From Betaproteobacteria bacterium (GTDB lineage Bacteria > Pseudomonadota > Gammaproteobacteria > Burkholderiales > Burkholderiaceae): DNA of 18,719 nt. Where the stretch lies: assembly GCA_009921765.1 (NCBI GenBank), contig RFXC01000065.1, forward strand, positions 1-18,719, in the 5' to 3' direction. The notes below the pieces were generated by a model. It was not told where the DNA came from. It made no database searches and worked only from the letters and a program-made list of their open reading frames with translations. Positions 1 through 8,596 of this stretch are shown here, in pieces; position 1 is the first letter of the stretch, and every line of letters starts with the position of its first letter. Position numbers and translations under genes: made by a program.

Positions 1-60
1 GCAGTGGAAGACCTCGAGGCGTTCAGCGCCGACGAATTTGCCGCCGCACTGATCGGCTGA
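1..60 (+). CDS. C-terminal fragment of an unidentified protein
   Basis: The first 60 bases read open in frame 1 as 19 codons ending in TGA, giving the acidic, alanine-rich tail DLEAFSADEFAAALIG. The rest of the gene lies left of the window, so no domain can be assigned. In some betaproteobacteria ftsX precedes rpoH, but this tail is not hydrophobic like an FtsX C-terminus, so I do not call it that. The GC-rich codon use and a weak hairpin just downstream fit a genuine gene end. Confidence 0.5.
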   Translation, partial: AVEDLEAFSADEFAAALIG

Positions 61-69
61 CCCCCCGCG

Positions 70-87
70 CCGTGACCGACGTCACGG
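70..87 (+). terminator. Weak candidate terminator hairpin
   Basis: CCGTGAC and GTCACGG form a perfect 7-bp stem around a CGAC loop, followed by a mixed T-rich stretch (GTTTGTTC). It sits 10 bases after the stop of the partial gene and before the rpoH promoter, as expected for a terminator. The T-tract is interrupted, so it may instead be an operator-like palindrome. Confidence 0.3.
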
Positions 88-116
88 TTTGTTCACGCGC
101 TGCGACAACCCGGGTC

Positions 117-146
117 TTGGCACTCGTCGACCGAGAGTGCTAACAT
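117..146 (+). promoter_or_regulatory. rpoH sigma-70 promoter overlapped by a CIRCE (HrcA) operator
   Basis: TTGGCACTC (117-125), a 9-base spacer and GAGTGCTAA (135-143) match the CIRCE inverted repeat TTAGCACTC-N9-GAGTGCTAA with a single mismatch in the left arm. CIRCE is the operator of the heat-shock repressor HrcA. The same bases form a promoter: -35 TTGGCA (117-122), an 18-base spacer and -10 TAACAT (141-146). The operator therefore covers both promoter boxes, and HrcA binding should block RNA polymerase directly. Transcription would start near 153, leaving a leader of about 60 bases before the rpoH start codon. Confidence 0.85.
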
Positions 147-211
147 TTTGATGACTGACGGGTCAGGAACCGTCCGGCTCCGTCGTCAGCCCATCCAAAG
201 GAACGCTCGCC

Positions 212-1105
212 ATGTCTTTCGTTTCGACTGCACTCGTGCCGAGTGGCGCCGCCGGCGCGGCCGTCGCGCTGCCGCCGGTCGGAAATATCGACGCCTACAT
301 CTCGGCCGTCAACCGTTTGCCCATGCTGACCGCCGAGCAGGAGTCAGAACTCGCCCGGCGCTTCCGCGAGCACACGGATCTGGAGGCCGCCCGCGAACTG
401 GTGATGTCGCACCTGCGTCTGGTGGTGTCCGTCGCGCGCCAGTATCTGGGTTACGGTCTGCCGCATGCCGACCTCATCCAGGAAGGCAATATCGGGCTCA
501 TGAAGGCGGTCAAGCGCTTTGACCCCGAGCGTGGCGTTCGACTGGTGTCGTTTGCGCTCCACTGGATCAAGGCCGAGATTCACGAATACATCCTGCGCAA
601 CTGGCGGCTGGTGCGGGTGGCCACCACCAAGGCGCAGCGCAAGCTTTTCTTCAATCTCCGATCGCACAAATCAAGCAATCGGGCGATGACCGACGCCGAG
701 ATCGACGCCTTGGCGCGGGAGCTCAATGTCCGCAACATCGACGTGGTTGAAATGGAAACCCGGCTGGCGGGCGGCGACGTGGCACTCGAAGGCCAGACCG
801 AAGACGGCGAGGAAGACTACGCACCCATCGCCTATCTGGCGGCCCCTGACACCGAACCTCTGCAACGCCTGCAGGCGCGCCACTACGACCGGCTGCAGGG
901 CGAAGGCCTCACGCAGGCGCTGGAATCGCTGGATGCGCGAAGCCGCCGCATCATCGAAACCCGGTGGCTGCGCGACGACACCGAGGGTGGCGCCATGACG
1001 CTGCATGAGCTTGCCGACGAGTTTGGCGTGTCGGCCGAGCGAATCCGGCAGATCGAAGTGAAGGCGCTTCAGAAGATGAAAGGCGCGCTCGCCGCCTACG
1101 CCTGA
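212..1105 (+). CDS. rpoH: RNA polymerase heat-shock sigma factor RpoH (sigma-32)
   Basis: This 297-residue protein directs RNA polymerase to heat-shock promoters. Region 2 is clear from about residue 55 to 140, including the core-binding stretch around DLIQEGNIGLMKAVKRFD and the -10 recognition segment ending in RVATTKAQRK. The family-specific RpoH box QRKLFFNLR lies at residues 142-150; this segment mediates DnaK/FtsH-dependent control in other RpoH proteins. A C-terminal region 4 helix-turn-helix (GVSAERIRQIEVKALQKMK, about 273-291) would bind the -35 element. The ATG is preceded by AAAGGA with 9-base spacing. Length is normal for the family. Expression is probably repressed by HrcA through the CIRCE site upstream. 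Confidence 0.97.
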   Translation: MSFVSTALVPSGAAGAAVALPPVGNIDAYISAVNRLPMLTAEQESELARRFREHTDLEAARELVMSHLRLVVSVARQYLGYGLPHADLIQEGNIGLMKAVKRFDPERGVRLVSFALHWIKAEIHEYILRNWRLVRVATTKAQRKLFFNLRSHKSSNRAMTDAEIDALARELNVRNIDVVEMETRLAGGDVALEGQTEDGEEDYAPIAYLAAPDTEPLQRLQARHYDRLQGEGLTQALESLDARSRRIIETRWLRDDTEGGAMTLHELADEFGVSAERIRQIEVKALQKMKGALAAYA

Positions 1106-1455
1106 GCGCAACGGACAGGCGCCGCGCGGGGCCTGTCCGCCCGACCTCTCCGCTGCGGCGCTGCCCCCTCTTTTCAGCACACCGGGCCCGAGCCGCGAAC
1201 TCCACTACCGGGACACCGCCACGCGGGGAAACCCGGGGCGATGTTTTCTTTTCCCCAAAGTGAGAGCAAACTCCGATTTTGTCCTGAACAAGGGCCGGAT
1301 TTCGGCCGTCTGTCGGGTCGGCTTGTCTGGAGAGCGGTCGGGGTTGACATCCGTTCAAACCAGGCCTGCTCAAAAAGCGACATTCACAATAAGAGTCGGA
1401 CCACCGACCGAGCTCGTCACTTATCGGCCCCACCGGGCAGGAGGATCACGTCATC
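1106..1455. other. Intergenic region between rpoH and the formate dehydrogenase operon
   Basis: These 350 bases contain no convincing gene and must hold the formate dehydrogenase control region. Visible elements are the rpoH-proximal hairpin at 1113-1138, a T-rich stretch at 1243-1252, and a small hairpin GGCCG-GATTT-CGGCC at 1293-1307. A perfect -35-like TTGACA lies at 1344-1349, but the hexamer 17 bases downstream (TGCTCA, 1367-1372) is a poor -10. If this is the promoter, it probably needs an activator. The fdoG ribosome binding site GGAGG lies at 1440-1444. I see no convincing FNR or sigma-54 site. Confidence 0.5.
1113..1138 (+). terminator. Candidate rpoH terminator hairpin
   Basis: GGACAGGC (1113-1120) pairs perfectly with GCCTGTCC (1131-1138) across a 10-base GC-rich loop, starting 8 bases after the rpoH stop codon. 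Position and stem stability fit a transcription terminator. No T-run follows, so it may need Rho or act as an mRNA-stabilising 3' end. Confidence 0.45.
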
Positions 1456-4400
1456 ATGGATATGAACCGGAGGCAGTTTTTCCGGGTCAGCAGCGCGGGA
1501 CTCATCGGTTCGAGTCTCGCAGCGCTCGGCTTCTCGCCCACCGAGGCGATCGCCGAAACGCGCAACTTCAAGCTGGCTCGGACCACCGAGACCCGCAGCA
1601 CCTGCCCGTATTGCTCGGTCAGTTGCGGGATGATCATGTACTCGCTCGGCGACAAGGCGAAAAACGTCAAGTCCTCGATCGTCCATGTCGAGGGCGACCC
1701 CGACCACCCGGTCAATCGCGGCACGCTGTGCCCCAAGGGTGCGGGCGTGATGGACATGATCCAGTCACCCAACCGTCTGAAGCACCCGCAGGTGCGCGAG
1801 CCCGGCTCGAAAGACTGGAAAACGGTGTCCTGGGATGAGGCCCTCACCCGCATCGCCCGGCACATGAAGGCCGACCGCGATGCCAACCTCATCCTGAAAA
1901 ATGCCGCCGGCGTCACGGTCAACCGCTGGAACACCACCGGTTTCCTCGTGTCCTCGGCAATCAGCAACGAATCCGGTTATCTCTCTGTCAAGATGGCGCG
2001 CGGCCTGGGAATGGTCGCAGTCGATACGCAAGCGCGCATCTGACACGCACCGACGGTGTCCAGTCTGGGCCCGACATTCGGTCGCGGAGCGATGACCAAC
2101 TCGTGGAACGACATCAAGAACACGGATCTCGTTCTGATCATGGGCGGCAACGCCGCCGAGGCCCACCCCTGCGGTTTCAAATGGGTGACCGAGGCGCAGC
2201 AGCACCGCAAGGCAAAGCTGATTGTTGTTGACCCGCGGTTTACGCGCAGTGCGGCGGTGGCCGACTACTACGCGCCGATCCGCGTGGGAACCGACATCGC
2301 GTTCCTGGCCGGCGTCATCAACTATCTGCTCATTAACAACAAGATTCACCTCGACTATGTGAAGCTCAACACCGACGCGAGCTTCCTGGTAAAGGATGAA
2401 TACGGCTTCGACAACGGCTTTTTCACCGGCTACAACGAAGGCTCGCGCAGCTACAACAAGGCGAGCTGGGGCTACCAGATGGGGCCCGATGGCTTTGTGA
2501 AAACCGATGACACGCTGCAGGACCCCCAGTGCGTGTTCCAGCTCATGAAGAAGCACTTCTCGCGCTACACGCCGGAGTTGGTGAGCAAGATCACCGGCAC
2601 ACCCAAGGACCAGTTCCTGAAGGTGGCGGAAATGCTGGGCGAGACGTCGGCACCCGACAAGGTGATGACGATCCTCTATGCGCTTGGCTGGACGCAGCAT
2701 TCGGTGGGCTCGCAGAACATCCGCACCATGGCCATGATCCAGCTGCTGCTGGGCAACATGGGGCGGCCAGGCGGCGGGGTGAATGCGCTCAGGGGCCATG
2801 CCAATGTGCAGGGCATCACCGACATGTGCGCGCTCCCCGAGAACCTGTCGGGCTACATGAGTGCACCCACTGATTCGGACGACACGCGCGAGAAGTATCT
2901 GGCCGCGCGCACCGGCAAGGCAATCCGCCCCAACCAGATGGCGTTCACGCAAAACTTCCCGAAGTGGCATACCAGCCTCATGAAGGCCTACTACGGTAAC
3001 GCCGCCACCAAGGACAATGACTTCGCCTACGACTGGGTGCCCAAGCGCGATGGCGCCTACGACGTGCTCGCCATGTTCGAGCTCATGCATCAGGGCAAGA
3101 TGAACGGCTTTCTCTGCCAGGGCTTCAACCCGCTGGCAGCGGTGCCGAACAAGAAGAAGCTCTCGGCAGGTCTGGCCAAGCTCAAGTACATGGTGGTGTT
3201 TGATCCGCTCGAGACTGAAACCAGCGAGTTCTGGAAAAACTTCGGACCCCTCAATGATGTGGATCCCACCAAGATCCGCACCGAGGTATTCCGGCTGCCC
3301 ACCAGCTGCTTTGCCGAAGAAACCGGCACCTTTACCAACTCCAGCCGCGTGATCAGCTGGAAGGAAAAGGCGGTTGATCCACCAGGGCAGTCCAAGGCTG
3401 ACTCCGAGATCATTTCGCGGCTCTTCATGAAGCTCCGTGAGCTTTACGCCAAGGATGGCGGCAGATTGCCTGAGCCGATCGCAGCACTCACCTGGAACTA
3501 CTCCAATCCATCGGCCCCGGCGCCGGACGAGGTGCTGCGCGAGATCAACGGCCGGGCGCTGGTGAACCTGCTCGCACCGCCCGATCCCAAGAATCCGGAT
3601 GCGCCGCGTGCCGTTCAGGTGGCCGCCGGCACACAGCTCGCGAGCTTTGCGCTTCTGCGTGACGACGGCAGCACCGCCTGCGGCAACTGGATCTACTGTG
3701 GATCGTTCGGTCCCACGGGCAATCTCACGCAGCGGCGCGACACGAGCGACCCCACCGGGCTTGGCGTATTCCCGGGCTGGGGATTCTCCTGGCCGGCCAA
3801 CCGGCGGATCCTCTACAACCGCGCAAGTGCCGATGCACAGGGCAAACCCTGGGATCCGTCGCGCAAATACCTGGCGTGGAATGGCACCTGGGCGGGCGGG
3901 GCTGACGTGCCCGATATCCGGCCCGATGCCGCGCCCGAGCAGAACGTCGGCCCCTTCATCATGAACCCCGAGGGCGTCGCGCGTCTCTATGCGGTCGCCA
4001 TGAACGAGGGCCCGTTCCCCGAGCACTACGAGCCCTTCGAAACCCCGGTGGGCGTGAACCTGATGTGCCCGACCAACCCGAAGGCGGTCAGCAATCCCGC
4101 CGCCCGGGTCTACAAGGGCGACATGGAGGCGTTCGGCAAGAAAGAGGAGTTCCCCTACGCTGCCACCACCTACCGGCTCACCGAGCACCTTCACTTCTGG
4201 ACCAAACACTCGCGCAGCAACGCCATCACGCAGCCCGCGCCGTTTGTCGAGATCGGTGAAGAACTCGCCCGCGAGAAAGGCATCAAGCAGGGTGACCGCG
4301 TGAAGGTGAAGTCCAATCGCGGCGAAGTGGTCGCGGCCTGCGTGGTCACCAAGCGCATGAAAGCCATGGAGGTCAACGGCAAGAAGGTCCATCACGTCGG

Positions 4401-4536
4401 CATCCCCATTCACTGGGGCTTCAAGGGCGTCACGCAGAACGGCTATCTGGCCAATGCGCTCACGCCTTTCGTCGGCGACGCCAACTCCCAGACGCCGGAA
4501 TACAAGGCGTTCCTGGTCAACATCGAGAAGGCATGA
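1456..4536 (+). CDS. fdoG: Formate dehydrogenase major (catalytic) subunit, selenoprotein
   Basis: This is the molybdopterin enzyme subunit that oxidises formate to CO2, here as a 1026-residue selenoprotein. Codons 1-195 run to an in-frame TGA at 2041-2043, and the same frame continues to 4536. Residues flanking the TGA (VDTQARI, then HAPTVSSLGPTFGRGAM) match the FdnG/FdoG active site, where selenocysteine 196 coordinates molybdenum and His197 assists. Cys50, Cys53, Cys57 and Cys92 bind a [4Fe-4S] cluster, and LCPKG follows the last cysteine pattern. The N-terminus has a twin-arginine signal (RRQFFRV from residue 5), so the enzyme is exported folded and faces the periplasm. The start codon has GGAGG 11 bases upstream. 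Length matches E. coli FdnG/FdoG. The gene order fdoG-fdoH-fdoI-fdhE is that of E. coli fdo. It is not a pseudogene, because the decoding machinery follows. Confidence 0.96.
2041..2082 (+). promoter_or_regulatory. Bacterial SECIS element directing selenocysteine at UGA 2041-2043
   Basis: Immediately after the UGA the mRNA can fold into a hairpin. GG (2055-2056) pairs with CC (2071-2072), U2057 is bulged, and GUCCA (2058-2062) pairs with UGGGC (2066-2070) across the loop GUC (2063-2065). Counting the U of UGA as 1, the bulged U is position 17 and the loop GU are positions 23-24. These are the bases recognised by SelB in the E. coli fdhF element. The lower stem is less regular (CG pair, mismatch, then ACC/GGU at 2049-2051 and 2080-2082). 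Confidence 0.9.
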
Positions 4537-4547
4537 GGAGCTAAGCC

Positions 4548-5420
4548 ATGGCCAGTCTTCAATCCCTGGACGTCGTGGCCCGGTCGGCCACAACCCTGCC
4601 CACCCCACAGGTGCGGCAGGCCATTCCGCAAATCGCCAAGCTCATCGACGAGTCCAAGTGCATCGGCTGCAAGGCCTGCCAGGTCGCGTGCATGAACTGG
4701 AACGATTTGCGCGATGAAGTCGGTGAAACCGTGGGGGTCTACGACAACCCCTCTGACCTCACGCCCAGTTCCTGGACGGTGATGAAGTTCTACGAGGTCG
4801 AGCCCAAGGCGGGGTCACTCGAGTGGCTGATCCGAAAGGACGGCTGCATGCACTGCGAGGATCCAGGCTGCCTCAAGGCCTGTCCCTCGCCGGGCGCGAT
4901 CGTCAAATATGCCAACGGCATCGTCGACTTCATCTCGGAAAACTGCGTGGGTTGCGGCTACTGCGTGAAGGGCTGCCCGTTCGATGTGCCGCGCATCAGC
5001 CAGAAGGACAACAAGGCTTACAAATGCACGCTCTGTTCCGACCGCGTCAGCGTCGGTCTCGAGCCTGCGTGCGTAAAAACCTGTCCGACCGGCGCCATCT
5101 CGTTCGGCACCAAAGACGACATGGTGAGCTACGGCGAGAAGCGTGCAGGTGAGCTTAAGGAGCGCGGCTTCCAGAATGCGGGGCTCTACAACCCCGCGGG
5201 CGTGGGCGGCACGCATGTGATGTATGTGCTCAAGCACGCCGACAAGCCGCATCTTGAGGAGCTTCCTGCCAACCCGCGCATCGATCCGATGGTGTCGCTC
5301 TGGAAAGGTCTTGCCAAGCCCCTTGCGGTCGCCGGCATGATTGGCGCCATGGTGGCCGGATTCTTCCACTACATGAAGGTCGGTCCGGTCGAGGACAAAG
5401 CCGAGAAGGAGGAAGCGTGA
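4548..5420 (+). CDS. fdoH: Formate dehydrogenase iron-sulfur (beta) subunit
   Basis: This 290-residue subunit carries electrons from the catalytic subunit to the cytochrome b subunit. Sixteen cysteines form four [4Fe-4S] sets: Cys38/41/44/48, Cys100/103/108/112, Cys133/136/139/143 and Cys160/163/175/179. A single hydrophobic helix at about residues 253-275 anchors it in the membrane, followed by a short charged tail, as in FdnH/FdoH. The ATG is preceded by GAGGAGC and lies 11 bases after the fdoG stop. The TGA stop shares its A with the ATG of the next gene, so translation is likely coupled. Confidence 0.96.
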   Translation: MASLQSLDVVARSATTLPTPQVRQAIPQIAKLIDESKCIGCKACQVACMNWNDLRDEVGETVGVYDNPSDLTPSSWTVMKFYEVEPKAGSLEWLIRKDGCMHCEDPGCLKACPSPGAIVKYANGIVDFISENCVGCGYCVKGCPFDVPRISQKDNKAYKCTLCSDRVSVGLEPACVKTCPTGAISFGTKDDMVSYGEKRAGELKERGFQNAGLYNPAGVGGTHVMYVLKHADKPHLEELPANPRIDPMVSLWKGLAKPLAVAGMIGAMVAGFFHYMKVGPVEDKAEKEEA

Positions 5421-6040
5421 TGAACAGGCTCCTGCAACGCTACAAGGACGGCGACCGGATGAACCACTGGTTCATCGCGCTCATGTTCGTGCTCGCCGCG
5501 CTTTCGGGTCTCGCGTTCTTCCATCCGTCCATGTTCTTCTTCTCGAACCTCTTCGGCGGTGGCAGCTGGACCCGGATCCTGCATCCGGTTCTGGGTCTGC
5601 TGATGGTGATCGGTTTTCTGGGGCTGTTCATCCGGCTCTGGAAAGACAATCTGATCACCGCTGCCGATCGCGAGTGGGCCAAGCACATGGGCAAGATGCT
5701 GAGCGGCGACAAGGCTGGGCTCCCGCCAGTGGGCAAATACAACTATGCGCAGAAGCTCACCTTCTGGGTGATGGCGCTCTCGCTGGCTGTGCTGCTCGTC
5801 ACCGGTGTGATGTTCTGGCGGCCATGGTTTGCGCCCTACTTCTCGGTGGAAGCCATGCGTGCGGCGGTGCTGCTTCACTCCATCTCCGCGGTGGTGCTGA
5901 TCCTCAGCACCATCATGCATGTCTATGCGGCGATCTGGGTGAAGGGAACGATCCGTGCCATGACCCGCGGCACCGTGACCGAGAGCTGGGCGAAGGCCAA
6001 CCACCCGCTTTGGCATCAGGAGGTCACCAAGGGCCGCTAA
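5420..6040 (+). CDS. fdoI: Formate dehydrogenase cytochrome b556 (gamma) subunit
   Basis: This 206-residue integral membrane cytochrome passes electrons from the beta subunit to the quinone pool. Four transmembrane segments are visible, at about residues 17-35, 54-72, 115-133 and 148-172. His16, His55, His153 and His167 are spaced like the two heme b ligand pairs of E. coli FdnI, with the numbering shifted by two. I chose the ATG at 5420, which overlaps the fdoH stop as TGATG and has AAGGAGG seven bases upstream. An in-frame GTG three bases earlier is less likely. Confidence 0.95.
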   Translation: MNRLLQRYKDGDRMNHWFIALMFVLAALSGLAFFHPSMFFFSNLFGGGSWTRILHPVLGLLMVIGFLGLFIRLWKDNLITAADREWAKHMGKMLSGDKAGLPPVGKYNYAQKLTFWVMALSLAVLLVTGVMFWRPWFAPYFSVEAMRAAVLLHSISAVVLILSTIMHVYAAIWVKGTIRAMTRGTVTESWAKANHPLWHQEVTKGR

Positions 6041-6062
6041 GCCCCTGGTTGCGCATCACCCG

Positions 6063-7154
6063 ATGGGAGTCACAGCCACCGTACGGGTGATGTCGCCCGA
6101 AGAAATCGCCGCCCGTTCGGGTGGCGAGACACCGTATCTGCTCTGGCCGGAGCGCGGCACGCATTTCGCCGAGCGCGAAATGCGGCTGCGCCAGCTGGCC
6201 GCCAACCACCCCATGCGCGAGTTTCTGCTGTTCGCGGCCGATCTCGCGCGTGCGCAGCAGGCCCAGCTTGCCGCCTACCCTGCGGTCGCATTACCTGATC
6301 ATGAGGCACTCGATCGGGCAGCGAGCCGGCTCGCACCGCCGCTTGCCGCGATCGACTTCCCGCGTGATCCGGCCTGGCGAAGCGAACTCCGAGCGCTCCT
6401 CGCCCGGCTGCCCGATTCGCTTCCCCACGCCGCCCGCGACACGATCGCGCGGGTCGCCCGGGCCGACGACGCCTGGCTCGAGACGCAGGCCGACTGCCTG
6501 CTAGCGGGCGTCACGCGCGGCCTCGATCTGGCAGCCGCCCCGCTGGTGGCTGCCGGGCTGCAGGTGTACTTCACGCATCTGCTGCTGTCCGTCCAGGCGG
6601 GCGCAATCGGCCGCGGCCAGCCCTTTGGCCGCATTGAAGACGAAACCGTCTGCCCGGCCTGCGCGAGCAAACCGGTGGCCAGCGTCACCCGCAATGCCGG
6701 CGAGCTGCTGGGCCAGCGCTATCTCGGTTGCTCGCTCTGTGGACTGCAGTGGCACATGGTGCGGATCAAATGCGCGCACTGCCTGTCCACGCAGGCCATC
6801 ACCTATCAATCATTGCAGCGTGCGGCAGACGAACCCGATACCGAAGCGGCAGCCTCGGCGGTCGCGCAGGCCGAGGTCTGCGACAGCTGCGGACACTATC
6901 TCAAGATTTTTCACTCCGATCGTGACCCGCATGTCGATGCGGCGGCCGACGACCTCGCCACCATCACGCTCGATCTGCTGGTCTCAGAGTCGGGCGCGCG
7001 CCGCCATGGCGTGAACCTGATGCTGCTCTTCGGCGAGCCCGATGGCCAGACCGGGGACAGCACAGGCGATGCGGCCGAGGGCGGCCCGAGCTCGAAAGCC
7101 GAGGCCTCCGGCGCAACGCGACCGCCCGATCCACCCGACCCGGGTCCGCGCTGA
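6063..7154 (+). CDS. fdhE: Formate dehydrogenase accessory protein FdhE
   Basis: FdhE is a cytoplasmic rubredoxin-like protein needed for maturation or quality control of Tat-exported formate dehydrogenase. Four CxxC pairs are present (Cys197/200, 223/226, 237/240 and 273/276), including CPAC, CSLCGLQWH and CDSCGHYLK, which are typical of the family's metal-binding region. The N-terminal helical part contains RLRQLAANHP. At 363 residues it is longer than E. coli FdhE (about 309). The extra length is mainly a Gly/Ser/Pro-rich tail after about residue 325 that looks disordered. The gene begins 22 bases after fdoI, and its TGA overlaps the selA ATG as TGATG. Confidence 0.93.
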   Translation: MGVTATVRVMSPEEIAARSGGETPYLLWPERGTHFAEREMRLRQLAANHPMREFLLFAADLARAQQAQLAAYPAVALPDHEALDRAASRLAPPLAAIDFPRDPAWRSELRALLARLPDSLPHAARDTIARVARADDAWLETQADCLLAGVTRGLDLAAAPLVAAGLQVYFTHLLLSVQAGAIGRGQPFGRIEDETVCPACASKPVASVTRNAGELLGQRYLGCSLCGLQWHMVRIKCAHCLSTQAITYQSLQRAADEPDTEAAASAVAQAEVCDSCGHYLKIFHSDRDPHVDAAADDLATITLDLLVSESGARRHGVNLMLLFGEPDGQTGDSTGDAAEGGPSSKAEASGATRPPDPPDPGPR

Positions 7155-8596
7155 TGGACCGGCCCGCGCAATCCGTCGTCGACGGTTCGAAGGCCAGCCC
7201 GAAAGACCTTCCCTCCGTAGACCGTCTGCTGCGCGCCCCTGCAGGCGCCGCACTGGTCGCCACGCAGGGCCACACCCTGGTGGCGGCCGAGGCGCGCGCG
7301 CTGCTGGAGACGCTGCGTGAGCGCGCACTTGCCGGCACGCTGCCCGGCACCGACGTGAGCGTGGATCTGCTGGTCGGGCAGCTTCACGCCCGCGTGAGCG
7401 CCCGGCTCGCTCCACGTATGCGTCGCGTCATCAACCTCACCGGCACGGTGATCCACACCAATCTCGGCCGTGCGCTCCTCGCGCCCGAAGCGCTCGCCCA
7501 TCTCGCAGCAATGATGGCGGGCCCGAACAACCTCGAATATGACCTGGCCTCGGGCGGGCGCGGCGATCGTGATGCCATCGTGGAGGAGCTGCTCTGCACC
7601 ATCACCGGAGCGCAGGCTGCCACTGTCGTCAACAACAATGCCGCTGCCGTGGTGCTCACGCTCGCAGCATTTGCGCGCGGCCGCGAGGTGATTGTCTCGC
7701 GCGGCGAACTGGTCGAGATCGGTGGCGCTTTCCGCATGCCCGATGTGATGGCAAGCGCAGGGGCCAAGATGGTTGAGGTCGGCACCACCAACCGTACCCA
7801 CCTGCGCGACTATGAAGCAGCCATCGGGCCACGCACCGCGCTCCTCATGAAAGTGCACACCAGCAACTATGCGATCCAGGGCTTTTCTGCCAGCGTCGAT
7901 GAGCGGGAGCTGGCCGCGCTCGCGCATGCGCACGGGCTCTCGGTGGCCACCGACCTGGGCAGCGGATCGCTGGTGGACCTTGCGCACTGGGGGCTGCCTC
8001 GCGAACCGCTTCCCCAGGAAAAACTCGCCGCCGGCTGCGATGTGGTCACCTTCAGTGGCGACAAGCTGCTGGGCGGTCCGCAGGCGGGACTTATCGTCGG
8101 TTCACGCGAAGCCATTGCCCGCATCCGACGGCATCCGATGAAGCGGGCGTTTCGCATGAGCAAGCTGCCGCTCGCCGCGCTCGAGGCCACCCTGCGGCTC
8201 TATCTGCGCCCCGAGCGTCTCGAACAGGATCTGCCCACGCTCAGGCTCCTCACACGACCGCTCGATGCGATTCGAGGCTGCGCCGAGCGACTCCTGCCGG
8301 CAGTTGCCGAAGCGGTCGGACCCCGGTTCACGGTTCGGACCTGCGAACTCCTCGGACAGATCGGATCGGGGTCGCTGCCGGTCGAGAGCCTGCGCTCGGC
8401 AGGGCTTGCCATCGCGCCGGTCCAGAAGCGGGGCGCAGGTCGGGCGCTCGAATCGCTCGAGCGGGCCCTGCGTGCACTCGATCGCCCGGTGATCGGCCGG
8501 ATCGCCGAGCAGCAACTGCTCCTCGATTGCCGCTGCCTTGAGGACGAAACCGAGCTTGGGTCGCAGCTGCCCGCACTCGCCCGGCTGCTGTCGTGA
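7154..8596 (+). CDS. selA: L-seryl-tRNA(Sec) selenium transferase SelA
   Basis: SelA is a PLP enzyme that converts Ser-tRNA(Sec) to Sec-tRNA(Sec) using selenophosphate. The 480-residue protein has the family N-terminal segment (SVDRLLRAP) and the core motif INLTGTVIHTNLGRALL around residues 93-109. It also has NNNAAAVVLTL, TDLGSGSLVDL and the PLP-lysine motif FSGDKLLGGPQAG with Lys304. Length is close to E. coli SelA (463). The start overlaps the fdhE stop, and the stop overlaps the selB start as GTGA. The dense coupling indicates one transcript linking the enzyme to the Sec machinery. Selenophosphate synthetase (selD) is not in this window. Confidence 0.97.
   Translation: MDRPAQSVVDGSKASPKDLPSVDRLLRAPAGAALVATQGHTLVAAEARALLETLRERALAGTLPGTDVSVDLLVGQLHARVSARLAPRMRRVINLTGTVIHTNLGRALLAPEALAHLAAMMAGPNNLEYDLASGGRGDRDAIVEELLCTITGAQAATVVNNNAAAVVLTLAAFARGREVIVSRGELVEIGGAFRMPDVMASAGAKMVEVGTTNRTHLRDYEAAIGPRTALLMKVHTSNYAIQGFSASVDERELAALAHAHGLSVATDLGSGSLVDLAHWGLPREPLPQEKLAAGCDVVTFSGDKLLGGPQAGLIVGSREAIARIRRHPMKRAFRMSKLPLAALEATLRLYLRPERLEQDLPTLRLLTRPLDAIRGCAERLLPAVAEAVGPRFTVRTCELLGQIGSGSLPVESLRSAGLAIAPVQKRGAGRALESLERALRALDRPVIGRIAEQQLLLDCRCLEDETELGSQLPALARLLS

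Noticed and set aside
118..135. TGGCAC at 118-123 as a sigma-54 -24 element
   Set aside because: No TTGC-type -12 element follows at the right spacing; the bases are better explained by the CIRCE operator and a sigma-70 -35 box.
1344..1358. TTGA-N7-TCAA palindrome as an FNR site before fdoG
   Set aside because: FNR half-sites are separated by six bases between TTGA and TCAA (TTGAT-N4-ATCAA). Here there are seven, and the adjacent bases do not match.
1456..2043. fdoG read as a nonsense-mutated pseudogene or two separate genes
   Set aside because: The TGA is at the known Sec position, followed by a SECIS with correct key bases and by selA, selB and selC.
1765..4608. A 947-codon open frame on the - strand opposite fdoG
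   Set aside because: It is exactly antisense to conserved fdoG codons and is a by-product of high GC content. Its translation shows no recognisable domain and it has no ribosome binding site context.
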